Shown: positions 10,601 to 19,673 of the stretch, in pieces | Layout of the letters: each line of letters starts with the position of its first letter | Position numbering within the stretch: the first letter of the stretch is position 1 | Assembly: GCF_028657195.3 (NCBI RefSeq) | Contig: NZ_JANCPR020000038.1 | Span: 1-64,000, forward strand | Length of the DNA: 64,000 nucleotides | Reading direction: 5' to 3' | DNA from: Streptomyces iconiensis | GTDB taxonomy: Bacteria; Actinomycetota; Actinomycetes; Streptomycetales; Streptomycetaceae | The notes under the pieces: model-generated | The model's input: only the letters and a program-made list of their open reading frames with translations | Database searches by the model: none | Told to the model about the DNA's origin: nothing | Translations under genes and position numbers: made by a program

Positions 10601-11182
10601 GTTTTCGTTGTAGGGCTGGAAGGCGGAGAAGGTCGGCAGGCCGGGGCCGAGGATGTCGAGGAACAGCTCGCCGTCGGGGTCGCGCTCCTTCCAGTCGCTC
10701 GGGTCGATGCCGACGGTGCGCGAGCCCAGGGAGTCCTTTTGGGGCGGGGAGATGTCACGGCCGTTGATGCGGGTCAGCAGGTAGGGCGAGGTGCCCTCAT
10801 TCATGCCGTCCACCGGGTCGGGGTGTTGGCTGTCGAGGTAGTCGCTCTCGACGACCCAGGCGCCGCTGACGGTGCGGGCGGCGGCGTTTTCCCCGCTGGT
10901 GCGGATGACGAGCCACCTGTTGGGGATCTTGGGGAAGGCCAGTGAGCCATCCGGCTGCTGCTTGCCCTCGCACAGGCTTTCCGGAAGCCGCCAGTGCAGG
11001 TACATGCCGCAGTGCCACTTCGGATTGGTGAAGTCTTCCAGAACGGCGTCTTCGGGGTCCTGGTGGTCGATGAGGTTTCGGAAGTCGGGGCGCCAGCGCT
11101 TGAAGTGCCCCGCGGCCAGCGCATCGCTGGTCACCACAAGGGCGTCGACCTGGATGGGCACCAGGAGAGGCTGGGAAGACAT
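7679..11182 (-). CDS. Giant uncharacterised protein with coiled coil, operon gene 3
   Basis: A 1167-aa protein starting at ATG 11182 (MSSQPLLVPIQVDALVV), 8 bases after gene 2 stops. The N-terminal third carries a striking aromatic block (KWHCGMYLHWRLPESL at about 55-70, then FPKIPNRWLVIR at about 83-94). Residues about 385-472 are a heptad-rich coiled coil (Gln/Ala/Leu/Arg). The C-terminal half is again aromatic and proline-rich (HTRAWKPPWSPLLLEWKG; LWSFNGTHYAWNGSGD). It has no signal peptide or transmembrane helix. The architecture suggests a structural or assembly role, but I recognise no named family and assign no function. Confidence 0.75.
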   Translation of the reverse strand: MSSQPLLVPIQVDALVVTSDALAAGHFKRWRPDFRNLIDHQDPEDAVLEDFTNPKWHCGMYLHWRLPESLCEGKQQPDGSLAFPKIPNRWLVIRTSGENAAARTVSGAWVVESDYLDSQHPDPVDGMNEGTSPYLLTRINGRDISPPQKDSLGSRTVGIDPSDWKERDPDGELFLDILGPGLPTFSAFQPYNENVLSFHDSSADWPSDNVQNPDEKWTLSYCVLGWYSNAAYDPARAKDAKQALESLRWKLQQPDAAGAGSVYYGTVLALNGSGAGEAVNRPSAASVNIAIGSNVDDAWSALPPTDSPKAGPGERGTAGERRHQALAALLAGTCEYLNTPDGPVKTAFAQHAAGFGAAPTSPQWSLTDPRTPGPTQTPDAQPPSTDDLADLNHRQAQLRQADAALAQARQRLADLWRLKGISQIQGETENAKALEAQLRHALEDATRQRDAAATLRQDVARQQASVQQTAQAAGLSLTSSPAAPYEHPQDPTILLQGPGIDQPLVPEGPLSCRLPDELVTVLPGLPVTDRVDPPYTDLLPEHLRSLAAKAFAEFTALDQAAHHPVPDQDAVSLLQHLLTAPEHNPTAQALSPHTRAWKPPWSPLLLEWKGRCAPIPYTSTEHKPLWSFNGTHYAWNGSGDHAPGTLGGRLSLTPLPGFVASRKTDHIARNRSEDITPAYRRFSDTANRSDMLSQSLQGLNAWFLQRSPMPYYLPSPDNTDETDRAVAQQLTETTPGTSTARTVRLPQPAADPARSGFQPVRAGQIYLEEVTLIDRFGQTASLMLDQTRVYTNSPPASDKVVKDMTSFRSKVVQLPPRLLHPARLCIDAVDPDDDRNLAPDVPDIAPTLAGWILPNRLDHSLVLYTGTGMPLSEYRHGADPAQAAHLTLPLPAGRTLDSNTTLDKVHAFLDGLSTTALEDLITLIDAGLTTTSRTDQDTAALALLAGRPLALLRLRLAIELDGPPPGPAVPGTTPSDTLTAQWPLRLGAADLTEDGLIGYFLDDHYDQLRTPHPVPAECAVLKHLPADDPDLTVPCVASPLPATTGRFVTVLVDPWQKLHAVTDILPTGFYRIPELAVRTGLDALSIPFSTDPLLTPPDPDQNTIRMPKPSAFTGQWQWAQRASATQWSSRPNLTPPTADAAFPPDPAQARAGFLQLLEAFTRHSPPS

Positions 11183-11190
11183 GGGGGAGG

Positions 11191-13605
11191 TCACCTCGGG
11201 TAGCTGAAGGTCATCGTCTGCGGGCCGTCGACGCACTGCAGGGCGAACTCGGCCGGCGAGAGCAGGCGGCGCTGGGCGATGTCGAACTGGCCGGCGTCCG
11301 CCAGGGCCTGGGCCAGGGCGGCCACCAGACCGCCGGCCGCCGGCTCCTCGCCGCGCGTGGGGGCCTTGGGCGAGTCCTTGGCCGACAGCAGGCACAGCAC
11401 GTCGGGTGTCCCGTCGGGCACCGGCCGCAGGAACCGCTGGACGTCCTTGAGTTGCCGGCCCAGGTTGGTGCCGACGCGGTGCCCCGCGTTGCCGTCCTTC
11501 AGGGCCCGCAAGTTGATCTGGCAGGTAGCGGCAGCGCCCTCGTTGGACTCATCGAGGCCGAAGTGCAGGCCGTGGTAGGGCTCCGCGAACACGATCTTGT
11601 CCGGGACGTCGGCGAACAGCAGCAACCACACGCCGCTGCCCATCTTGCGCCGGAACGTGGTCACCGTCTCGCCCTTGCGGGTCGCCGTGATCAAGAGGTT
11701 GGGGATGTCGAGGGTCAACTGGGTGCGCAGCAGCATCCCGCAGGGCAGGACGTCGGTGGTGGCGGCCACCGCCTCCCGCAGCTCGGCGGTGATCACGCTG
11801 TCCAGGGTGGTGGCCACCCCCACGCTGACGGCGCCGTCGACCAGAGCCTGGAGCCAGGCGGGGTCGAGGTAGAAGAAGCGCAGACTCTCCTCGGGCAGGG
11901 CGCGGGCATCGGGGACCAGGTAGTGGAAGGGCACCGCGCACAGCAGCGTCCAGGCGTCGAGGTGGGCCGCGGACAGGAACGGGGCGTCCCGGTAGACGTC
12001 TTGGGCCGCTCCTGCTCCTGGGGCCTCCGGGGCCGTGTCGGGGGCGCCGGTGGGGGCCGGGACGTGCACGTGGGGCGCGATGGCCCGGCGGATTCGGCGG
12101 CGGATGCCAGGGTCAGCGGCGGCCTGCTGCACCGCGGCCGACAGGGCCGGCCGCGGTGCACAGGGCCGCTCATCGTGCTCGTGGCAGGGCGCCGCGGCCA
12201 CGACCGGTTCCGGGGCGGGCCGGTCGGCGTCACCCGGCGGCGTGGGCAGACCTGCCAGCAGGTCGGGAAGGTGAGTAGCCATCAGGTGGTCCACCAGCTC
12301 CAGCCCGCTCAGCGGCTCGGCCTCCGAATGGTCCTGTGCGCTCGGCCCGCACCGGGTGAAGGGGCTGGTGGCATCAGCCGCACTCAGGTGCAGGGCCCGC
12401 CAGGCCGCGTTGCGGGCCCGCAGCAAGGGAGCCGACACATCGCCGGTCGAAAGGGCCAGCAGACGGCCCAGCGTCCAGGCGGCCGCGTAGCTCAGGTCAT
12501 AGATGCCATAGCGTTTGAGGTAGATCAATGCGCTGTCAGGACGCTCCAGATGCCGAAGCGTGCCTGTCGCATCCGCCCACGGCGCCTTCAACGCGGGGGC
12601 AGGCACAAACGGGCCCCGGTACCAGGCGAAGGTGTCTTCGGCGCCCAGGGTGTGGTAACTGATCGGGGTATAGCCCCATCCCAGGCGGTCGGTGACGTGC
12701 CGGCCCAGGTCACCGGGGGGCGTCGGGCTCGTCGGCGCAAGTCGCAGCCCCAGGGCCGCGGCGTGCTCGCCCTTGGGAGCGGCGGGCGCCGCCAGGTGCC
12801 GCATTCGGGCCGTGAACCCGCTACGGCCGCCCGTGACCTGTTCGAAGGACCAGGAGTACAGCGAGAACAGCCGCAGCCGCGCAGGGCGGCCCGCGCTCTG
12901 GAAGTAGCTCTCGCAGCCCTCCAGTGACACCAAGTGCGCCTGGTAGCGGCCGCTCAGCCGCGGCAGACGGGAGGTGAAGGCGACCGCGAACTTCCCCGTG
13001 CGCATCCGCTCGCCGTCCTCGCGGAACAGCCCCAGATGGTGCGGCAGCTTTTCGTCCACCTCCCGGGCGTGCACCAGGTAGGGCAGCTCCGGGCGCCGGG
13101 GGGCGACCCGGTCGAAGGTCTCCACGCTGATCTCGATCGTCTGGCAGGAAATCGTCTGCGCCTCGGCCCCGATGTCCCCCAGCGCCGGCACGGCGACCTC
13201 CGACGTGGCCTGCAGCGCCTCCTTGGCCGTCGCGGGTGCGCTGCGCAGGATTTCCTCCTCGCGCAGCAGCAGCAGCGTCATCCAGGGCTCGCCCAGTTCG
13301 CTGCCGCTCACGGTCAACGGGCGCGACCACGGCAGCAGCTCGCGGTTGAGCGTGATGTGCGGGGCCACCAGTTGGTAGTCCCCCAGCGCTCCCTGCGCCG
13401 GATACACCGCCTCGACCAGATCCTGGCCGACAAGGAATCGGGGAGCAGCGATGGTGAAGGTCTGATCGGTAGGGTCGAGCTGCTTGCCGTCCAGGGTGTG
13501 GGTGGTGCGGACGGTGTACTCCCCGGGCGGGATCTGGGGCACATAGCTGTCGTAGAACGACACGCTCAACGGGGTGCCGACCAGCGACATGGCGGCTTGC
13601 GACAT
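11191..13605 (-). CDS. Large uncharacterised protein, operon gene 2
   Basis: An 804-aa protein. The frame opens with GTG 13608 followed by ATG 13605; GGAG at 5-nt spacing favours the ATG. It starts 17 bases after gene 1 stops. The N-terminus looks like a beta-sandwich (PLSVSFYDSYVPQIPPGEYT, then QTFTIAAPRFLVG). An Ala/Pro-rich linker at about residues 440-540 separates two ordered halves. The C-terminal half contains SLRFFYLDPAWLQALVDGAVSV and WLLLFADVPDKIVFAEPYH. No signal, membrane helix or catalytic motif is visible. Function unknown; co-expression with the DUF6603 protein and gene 3 is very likely. Confidence 0.75.
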   Translation of the reverse strand: MSQAAMSLVGTPLSVSFYDSYVPQIPPGEYTVRTTHTLDGKQLDPTDQTFTIAAPRFLVGQDLVEAVYPAQGALGDYQLVAPHITLNRELLPWSRPLTVSGSELGEPWMTLLLLREEEILRSAPATAKEALQATSEVAVPALGDIGAEAQTISCQTIEISVETFDRVAPRRPELPYLVHAREVDEKLPHHLGLFREDGERMRTGKFAVAFTSRLPRLSGRYQAHLVSLEGCESYFQSAGRPARLRLFSLYSWSFEQVTGGRSGFTARMRHLAAPAAPKGEHAAALGLRLAPTSPTPPGDLGRHVTDRLGWGYTPISYHTLGAEDTFAWYRGPFVPAPALKAPWADATGTLRHLERPDSALIYLKRYGIYDLSYAAAWTLGRLLALSTGDVSAPLLRARNAAWRALHLSAADATSPFTRCGPSAQDHSEAEPLSGLELVDHLMATHLPDLLAGLPTPPGDADRPAPEPVVAAAPCHEHDERPCAPRPALSAAVQQAAADPGIRRRIRRAIAPHVHVPAPTGAPDTAPEAPGAGAAQDVYRDAPFLSAAHLDAWTLLCAVPFHYLVPDARALPEESLRFFYLDPAWLQALVDGAVSVGVATTLDSVITAELREAVAATTDVLPCGMLLRTQLTLDIPNLLITATRKGETVTTFRRKMGSGVWLLLFADVPDKIVFAEPYHGLHFGLDESNEGAAATCQINLRALKDGNAGHRVGTNLGRQLKDVQRFLRPVPDGTPDVLCLLSAKDSPKAPTRGEEPAAGGLVAALAQALADAGQFDIAQRRLLSPAEFALQCVDGPQTMTFSYPR

Positions 13606-13622
13606 CACAGCTCCGAGCTCGG

Positions 13623-16616
13623 TCAGGCCGCTGCCTCCAGCAGCGGGTCATCGGTCAAGGTGGCCAGCACCTCACGTGCGTACCTGTCGAGTCCGTCGTT
13701 CTTCGACGTCCGCAGACAGCCCGCCCCCTTCAACGCCTCGAACAACTGGCCGCGCGTCTGCTGGATTGGCGAGGAGGCGATCCCGTCCTTGACCACATGG
13801 GCGGCTCCCGGCGAGAACGCTGCGGCACTGCCCTGGGCCGCCGCCTGCGCGGTCAGCGGCATGCCGGCGTCCCGCTCATCGTCGTAGGCGTAGATGGTCT
13901 CCATTTCGATGTCGGCCGCGTCCGCCTGCAGCGGGCGGTTGTCATGCCTCGCGGCACACCGCGCTGTGGGCGCCGGTACAGTGATCTCCAGGCCCGTCAG
14001 TTGGTGGGGCACCAAGTCCGATGTGGACTTGGGCGCTTCCACCTTCGGGTCTCCCCATTTGGCGAACGGGAGGTTCGCATAGGTTGGTTTGTAGGACCAC
14101 GCCTCCCAGAACGCGTCCTGGAAGACCGGGTGGCCGGCTGGCAGCGGCTCCCCCTGGCGCGCCAGGTAGCTGAACTGCACGTCGAGCCGTGAGGCGACGT
14201 CGGAGCGTTTCATCTCCCGGATATGCACCGCGTCCGTCATCTTGGCCTCGCGCACGGGCTCCCCGGTGGGCGGGCGCACGTACACCTCCTTGGCCGGGGC
14301 CTGGATGGTGGCCGAGAACGTGAAACCGTTTTGGGAACCGTTGATGGCCTGTCCGTTCGCCTCCTCTCCCGCGATCGGTGCGGTGTCCTTATCCGGGACA
14401 GGCTTGTACGGGCCGGCCGTGCCTTCTTCCGGAATCTCGGTGTTCCTGCGGGGCAGGATTACCGGCTTGGGGACCGTGCGCTTGAACTGGTCCCAGTCGA
14501 CCGGGAGCTTCTGTTGCAGGTCGCTGCCGAAATCTCCCGAGATGGAGGCGAACCACAGCGAGACGCTCCAGTGGCCACCGAAGTCCGGGCACCACCACAA
14601 GGCGAGGTCGACCCCCAGCTCCACCGACGGGCGCACATGCACGGGCCCGATATTGAGGTCCGCCGCGATACCGACCGATGCCCCCAACGACAGATACGCC
14701 GTAAACGGGTCCCAGCCGATCCAGCCGTCCACATGCACACTCAGCCACCACCGCAGCCAGCCGAGATTCTGGACCATCGACAGGTTTCCGCCGGCCATCA
14801 CCGCACGCGGCGTGAACGCGAAATACACCTCGGCGCGCATCGTCACCGGGCCGATGTTGAACGTCACCCCGACGCGCGGCACATTGGGGTAGTGGTCGGG
14901 CACTTTGTAGCTCGGCGCATACCCCCCGAGGGTGAACACGAAATCGCCCGCATGAGGGCCCTGCGTCCACACCCGCATCGCGACCCCGCCCGTCAACCGG
15001 GCGTCATCGCTGAACAGATACGAGTTGGAACCCAGCACGACCGACGCGGTGAGCACCGTCTCTTCGTCACCGACCGCTACGTCCTTGCCGCCCGCATCCT
15101 TCTGCTGCACCTTCACCGAGCGGTGTTCGAGCTGACCCGCAAGCTGGCCCACGAGTTTCGCTGCCGGATCCTTCGAGTCCAGGGGCAACTGGAGCGTGAC
15201 CAGACCCAAAACGGACACGGACCAGTCGTTGCCGAACTCCACCAGCAGCAAGACCTTGGCCAAGATCTTGAAGGTCTCGAACTCCAGGCCGCCGGCCGCC
15301 CAGAAGTTCTGGGCCTTCGGTGTGATCCACGGCGTATCGCCGCTCGTCAGTTTGTCCAGCACCTGCAGCGGGGTCGGGTCCTTGCCCACAGCGGTCTCGT
15401 CCGTCAGCCCCGCCACCAGCGGGAACTTCTCCACCTCATCGGGCTTCGGTAGCCGCACCTCACTGTTGTAGCCACCGCCCAGCATCACCCGCCGCACCGT
15501 GAAGCACGGCGGCCCGAACCCGCCCCCCACCATCTGACTGAAGTCCAGTTCACCGAACAAGAACACGGAGGGGTCGTCCTGCCCCTTCATCTGCCGGTAG
15601 GACCCCGCCACGGTCGCCGCGATGGCGGGCAGGTACACCATCACCGCACCGTCCAGCTGCACCAGATGGTCGTCGGCCCACGCCAGCGGATTGAGTACCA
15701 GCCCGCCGGCGACCCGGATCCCCAGCTCCGCCGTCCCCCACAAGAAACTGACGCCGACTCCGCTGAGGGTCGCCGAGGGCTTGAAGGTATCCACGGGGCA
15801 GACCACCCCGGCACCCTTGAATTCCAGCGTCAACGGCCCCAGCTCGCCCGCCGCGTCCAAGCTCACGACGATCCGCCCCGGCCGAGCCGGCGTGCTGCCC
15901 TTGGCTGTCGGCACAGCCGGCACATAGGCGAAATTGATACGCCGCACCCCTTTGGCGACCTTGCTCAGGCTTCCCCACGACGAGCCGCCCGCTGCCGCCC
16001 CGCCCCCCGAGCCGACCACCAGGTCCCGCTGTTCGCCTCCCTTCGGCAGATCCACGCTCAAGGCCGGCTGCTCTGCCGTCCCGATCCCGTAGGTCACCAG
16101 CAGGTGCGCACCGACGGCGATATCGTCGTCAAATTGGGTGAACTTCGGCACAGGCAAGGCGAACTTGGTCACGCCGGCTTTCTTGAGGAGCTCGTTGAGC
16201 TTCTTGGATGACTGCTCCGTGAGGATCACTCGGTTGCACAGCAGATTGACATGCTTGATGGTCACCTGCTTCAAAACCTGGCCCACGACCGGAACTTCTT
16301 TGAGGCTGAAGTTCACATCGACATCCACCACGACCACATGGCGCCAGACGTCCTTTTCTCCCTCCTTCATCGGCACACCGATGATGTACATCTGCGACAG
16401 ACGCGCCGCTTGAGCATCTGACCGCTTGAGGGCTGCTGTTCCCACCCACCCCCCTTTGTCCTCAGAGCCCGAGCCGTCGATCGTCTTGACGAAGACGTCC
16501 TGTAGATGAAAATCCCAGTCGCTCGGCAAGAACAGCCCGTCCACCTGCTTGGCGAGGTCGGACAGTGACTTGCCCTCCCCTTTTTGCATTGCGCCTTGTA
16601 CGCCATCTGCAGACAT
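13623..16616 (-). CDS. DUF6603 domain protein, operon gene 1
   Basis: A 997-aa protein, first gene of the six-gene operon. Residues about 235-720 match what I know of DUF6603: GGYAPSYKVPDHYP, VYFAFTPRAVMAGGNLSM, a Trp-rich stretch around LGWLRWWLSVHVDGWIGWD, then ASVGIAADLNIGPVHVRPSVE. The alternating hydrophobic/small pattern implies a large beta-rich, possibly barrel- or lipid-facing fold. There is no N-terminal signal peptide. Residues 1-230 and 760-997 are not recognised. The start is uncertain: ATG 16616 lacks a clear ribosome binding site, and ATG 16589 (AAGG ahead) is an alternative. The biological role of DUF6603 is unknown to me. Confidence 0.75.
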   Translation of the reverse strand: MSADGVQGAMQKGEGKSLSDLAKQVDGLFLPSDWDFHLQDVFVKTIDGSGSEDKGGWVGTAALKRSDAQAARLSQMYIIGVPMKEGEKDVWRHVVVVDVDVNFSLKEVPVVGQVLKQVTIKHVNLLCNRVILTEQSSKKLNELLKKAGVTKFALPVPKFTQFDDDIAVGAHLLVTYGIGTAEQPALSVDLPKGGEQRDLVVGSGGGAAAGGSSWGSLSKVAKGVRRINFAYVPAVPTAKGSTPARPGRIVVSLDAAGELGPLTLEFKGAGVVCPVDTFKPSATLSGVGVSFLWGTAELGIRVAGGLVLNPLAWADDHLVQLDGAVMVYLPAIAATVAGSYRQMKGQDDPSVFLFGELDFSQMVGGGFGPPCFTVRRVMLGGGYNSEVRLPKPDEVEKFPLVAGLTDETAVGKDPTPLQVLDKLTSGDTPWITPKAQNFWAAGGLEFETFKILAKVLLLVEFGNDWSVSVLGLVTLQLPLDSKDPAAKLVGQLAGQLEHRSVKVQQKDAGGKDVAVGDEETVLTASVVLGSNSYLFSDDARLTGGVAMRVWTQGPHAGDFVFTLGGYAPSYKVPDHYPNVPRVGVTFNIGPVTMRAEVYFAFTPRAVMAGGNLSMVQNLGWLRWWLSVHVDGWIGWDPFTAYLSLGASVGIAADLNIGPVHVRPSVELGVDLALWWCPDFGGHWSVSLWFASISGDFGSDLQQKLPVDWDQFKRTVPKPVILPRRNTEIPEEGTAGPYKPVPDKDTAPIAGEEANGQAINGSQNGFTFSATIQAPAKEVYVRPPTGEPVREAKMTDAVHIREMKRSDVASRLDVQFSYLARQGEPLPAGHPVFQDAFWEAWSYKPTYANLPFAKWGDPKVEAPKSTSDLVPHQLTGLEITVPAPTARCAARHDNRPLQADAADIEMETIYAYDDERDAGMPLTAQAAAQGSAAAFSPGAAHVVKDGIASSPIQQTRGQLFEALKGAGCLRTSKNDGLDRYAREVLATLTDDPLLEAAA

Positions 16617-17072
16617 CGGGCACCAATCTGTCCATGCCGAGACCGGCCTCGGGGGGGGGAACGAGGAAAGGAAAGCTGAGGGCAGAGGAAGGGATCGTCA
16701 TGCCGAGGGGCTCCCCCTGGAGTCACTTATTGCAGATTAGTGACCAAATTCAAGGGAGCGCGACGGCAGAACCCCTGTTGGTGAATATTTCGAGGCACAC
16801 GGGTGACGGGCCCAGGCGTGTCGGAGTACGGCATGTAGAGAAACTGGCAGGAGAAAATGCCTACCGGCCGCTGCCTGCTCCGGCCCCGTCGATCCGTCTG
16901 GACGCTGACGAGGCGCCACTTGGCCCGTGGCCGGCCACCCGCTTGATCCGCACCTCAACGGTGCGGGCTTGTCCCACATCAACGCCTTCCGTCGTCTGGC
17001 AGCGGCCGGGGAGATGGATGCCGCCAGTCCGTGGGTGGGCAGGCGAGGTTTGATACTGGTGGGATCTCGTCA
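16617..17072. other. Leader and promoter region of the DUF6603 operon
   Basis: About 455 bases with no convincing gene. It must contain the promoter of the minus-strand operon, but I cannot point to a clear -35/-10 pair. A run of eight or nine G lies near 16650. Open frames here (for example 16565-17053 plus) have no ribosome binding site and no domain-like sequence. Confidence 0.4.
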
Positions 17073-18000
17073 TCAACTGTCGCCGGTTCCCCGAGGAGCC
17101 CAGCCCGCTGGTGACCTTCCGCAAGCCCCTGGGCCGTATCGGCTCCATGTGCCGCCGGTCTCGTTGCGGAGCCGGGTGGTGGTCTTGTGGTGGTAGCCGA
17201 GAGCGTCCGCGACCACGGGGGCGGGCATGTCAAGGAGCTGCTGGCGGATGGCGGCGCCGCGGGCAGCTGCGGCCGGGACTCCGATCTCGTTCAGCAGCGC
17301 GGACAGGTGATCGGGGCGGGCGGGCTGACCGGCCCCGCGGCCGGGGAAGAGCCAGCGGGACGCCGGGTTGGCCGCAGTGTTCATGTTGTCGCGGTGTGCG
17401 ATGTGTTTCAGCAGCAGGTCAGCGACCGGCGTGGGGATCAGTGAGGGTGACTCCCCGAGCCGTAGCAGCACGGTGTCGCCGTCGCGGATGACGTCGTCGA
17501 GGGTGGACGATGCGGCTCACGGGCTGCGTGTAGAGGAGCACGATGATTCCGGCGATTCGGAGCCGCGTCGGTGTGACCGTGTCGGTCAGCAGTCGGCCGA
17601 GGGCGTCGAGGCGCTCGTCGTCGCTTAGTGCGGCCCACCGGGAGACCTTCATGGCCGGGATGGAGAGGAAGCTTGGGCAGTGGCGGGTCTGCATGGCCCA
17701 GTTGAGGAAGGCTCGCAAGCAGGTGCGGGCATGTTCGGTGTTCTCGGCCCACCACGCGTCGATGTCGAGCTGGCCGCAGGTTGCGAGGTTGATGTTCCGC
17801 TTGCCGAGCCGGTGCAGGAAGGCGGTTGCGCACTTGATCTGTCGGCAACCATGGGGCAGGGGCCGGTCGAGGACTCGGGCCAGTTCCTCGGCCGTCAGCT
17901 CGATACGCCCTCCGCCTGCCGCACGAGCCCGCCCCACGGAGCCCGCCTCGGCATCATCGATGCTCTCCTCGAACCGGTAACCGCTCCTCCGCGTCCACAC
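17073..18000 (-). pseudogene. Frameshifted site-specific recombinase-like gene
   Basis: Two frames together read as one actinobacterial integrase-like protein. The N-terminal part (17419-18000) includes ATAFLHRLGKRNINLATCGQ and LRIAGIIVLLYTQPVSRIV. The C-terminal part (17073-17471) includes LLLKHIAHRDNMNTAANP, SRWLFPGRGAGQPARPDHLS and PAPVVADALGYHHKTTTRL. The frames break near 17502-17508, where about five bases seem lost just before LDDVIRDGD. The family resembles tyrosine recombinases but a full Arg/His/Tyr catalytic set is not obvious. The true N-terminus is also unclear. It is a relic of an earlier integration or plasmid event. Confidence 0.7.
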
Positions 18001-18207
18001 GCCTTCCCTCCCTCTTCGTCATCGGTCGCCCCGCAAGCAGCCCGCGGGGCGACCGATTCGTTCCCCCACGAGAAGTTGACCCCGCTCCCCCCGGGCCGAG
18101 TTCGCCTCCGGCAGACACCAACCCGGCCCACGGACTGGAATGACGCTCCCATTCCAAGTCAACGTACGGACGGCTCGAAAACCCGCAGGTCAACGAAGGG
18201 GTTCCTC

Positions 18208-18560
18208 GTGACGTCCAACACTCTTACACCAGCTCGCCCCGACTCCACCAACCGCGAGTGGCTGCTCGAATGCCACTGCGCGGAGCCCGTCTGCGGCTGC
18301 TGGACAACTGCGGCTGGACCACGGTCGACGACCCCAAGGCCAACGTCTACTGCGCCAGCCCGGACCGCCGTGTCTTCGTCGGGTTCCTGCCCGAAAGCTC
18401 CGAGGCCGCCTTCGGCGAGCTGTGGCACATCAGCGTCCACGGACCCGACGGCCGCCGCGCCTGGAGCACCTCCTTCGACCACGACATCCCCGCCCACGCC
18501 GTCGCCGGATTCCTCGCCGCGCTCATCGCCTACCCCGGCCGGTACTGCGACTGCATCTGA
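18208..18560 (+). pseudogene. DUF317 protein, probably frameshifted near its start
   Basis: The downstream frame, open from ATG 18258, reads LLDNCGWTTVDDPKANVYCA, then VFVGFLPESSEAAF and WSTSFDHDIPAHAVAGFLAA, a clear single DUF317 repeat of 100 aa. The best translation start, however, is GTG 18208 with GAAGGGG ahead, and that frame (VTSNTLTPARPDSTNREWLL) runs into a different frame after about 20 codons. A single-base change near 18270 would join them. Either the gene is frameshifted or it starts at 18258 without a good ribosome binding site. Function unknown. Confidence 0.55.
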
Positions 18561-18610
18561 CACCCACGGCACGGCCAGCCCGCTGTTACAACCCGCACCA
18601 CGGAGGTCTC

Positions 18611-18832
18611 ATGTCCCGCACGCTCACGGTCGGACAACTGATCCACCAGTTGCACACCCTCGACCACGACCAACCGGTCTTCCTCGCCATCAACCCCGAC
18701 TGGCCCTTCGCCCACCGCATCGACCAGGTCCTCACCGTGACCGACGGGCCCGCCACCGTCGTCTACATCGCCGAGAACGGCCAAGAGGGCTACCTCCCGC
18801 CCGCTGTACGCACCGAACTGTCCTGGTCCTAA
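18611..18832 (+). CDS. Small conserved-looking protein
   Basis: A 73-aa protein, MSRTLTVGQLIHQLHTLDHD at the N-terminus, with a near-ideal GGAGG 5 bases ahead of ATG 18611. It follows the DUF317 frame by 50 bases on the same strand. The sequence (QPVFLAINPDWPFAHRID, then PATVVYIAENGQEGYLPPA) is well ordered and acidic, the look of small proteins found with DUF317 genes on Streptomyces elements. No function assigned. Confidence 0.65.
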   Translation: MSRTLTVGQLIHQLHTLDHDQPVFLAINPDWPFAHRIDQVLTVTDGPATVVYIAENGQEGYLPPAVRTELSWS

Positions 18833-18922
18833 GACCGCCCTCAGCCCGCGACACGGCCTGCCATGCCGTGTAGCGGGCCGTGTTCCTCCACTCCCCAACC
18901 CGCCAACCGACGGAGGCACCTC

Positions 18923-19123
18923 GTGAGCGACATGGACGGCAAGACCGTTCCCGGACACGCCCAACCATCTATACGAGCAAACCGGAGCTGCACCTGCTAC
19001 TTCTTCCCGGACGAATACGGCACGCGCTCCCGCGCCCTGGCGAAGAAGCGCGGGCGCCGTATCGCCCGCCGCCGCGAACAACGCTCCTGGCAATCCGACT
19101 TCAACGCCCAGGGGCACCCGTGA
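18923..19123 (+). CDS. Small basic hypothetical protein
   Basis: A 66-aa protein from GTG 18923, with CGGAGG at good spacing. The N-terminal half contains NRSCTCYFFPDEYGTRS with a CxC pair; the C-terminal half is strongly basic (KKRGRRIARRREQRSW), which could bind nucleic acid. It is the last of three short plus-strand genes beginning at 18208. I do not recognise a family. Confidence 0.5.
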   Translation: MSDMDGKTVPGHAQPSIRANRSCTCYFFPDEYGTRSRALAKKRGRRIARRREQRSWQSDFNAQGHP

Positions 19124-19673
19124 TCCGACCCACCGAGCCCCGGCGAGAGCAGAGACCAGCCCTGGATACCGCGGGCTGGTTTTCCCTGACCGACCGCGCA
19201 CAGGCCCCCATGCCCGCATGGTCTCGTGGCGCGATCGTTCAGAGAGCCCCCTGCTGCCCGGATACTCCGATCTCGGCGGCCTGGCTCGGCAATGAAGTCG
19301 ACCGCATTCCCGACGGCGCATACTCCTCGCCTGGGGCCTGCGCCCAGACCTCGACGGCGGGATGGATGGGGTCGCCCACCTCGGGCCGGCCGGCACAGAG
19401 GTCGTCCTCGCTGGCCGGCCAGGTCTTCGAGGGGACTGGACCGCTATCGTCCGCCCCACGCTCCACGAGGTCCTCGGATTGCATGGCGCCTTGTCACTGG
19501 CCGTAAACGCGCTACGCCTGGCGAATCGACTCCTCGGATAAAGCACCCTGCTCCAGGGCCGCCCCTGCGGGTGCGCCCGCCGGCCACATCCGCCCCCACA
19601 CCTCAGCGCCCTCCGCCTCGTCGTGAGGCGGAGGGCACCGGTGGGCTGGGCTCGTGCTTGATCTAACCGGTGG
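19124..19673. other. Intergenic region with terminator
   Basis: About 550 bases between convergent units. Overlapping open frames on both strands lack ribosome binding sites and recognisable domains. The only clear element is the perfect 12-bp hairpin at 19608-19636. Confidence 0.5.
19608..19636. terminator. Strong bidirectional hairpin
   Basis: GCCCTCCGCCTC and its exact complement form a 12-bp perfect GC-rich stem with a 5-base GTCGT loop. It lies 37 bases past the stop of the CdtB-like gene and could also stop plus-strand transcription from 18.2-19.1 kb. No U-run follows, as is usual for Streptomyces terminators. Confidence 0.65.
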
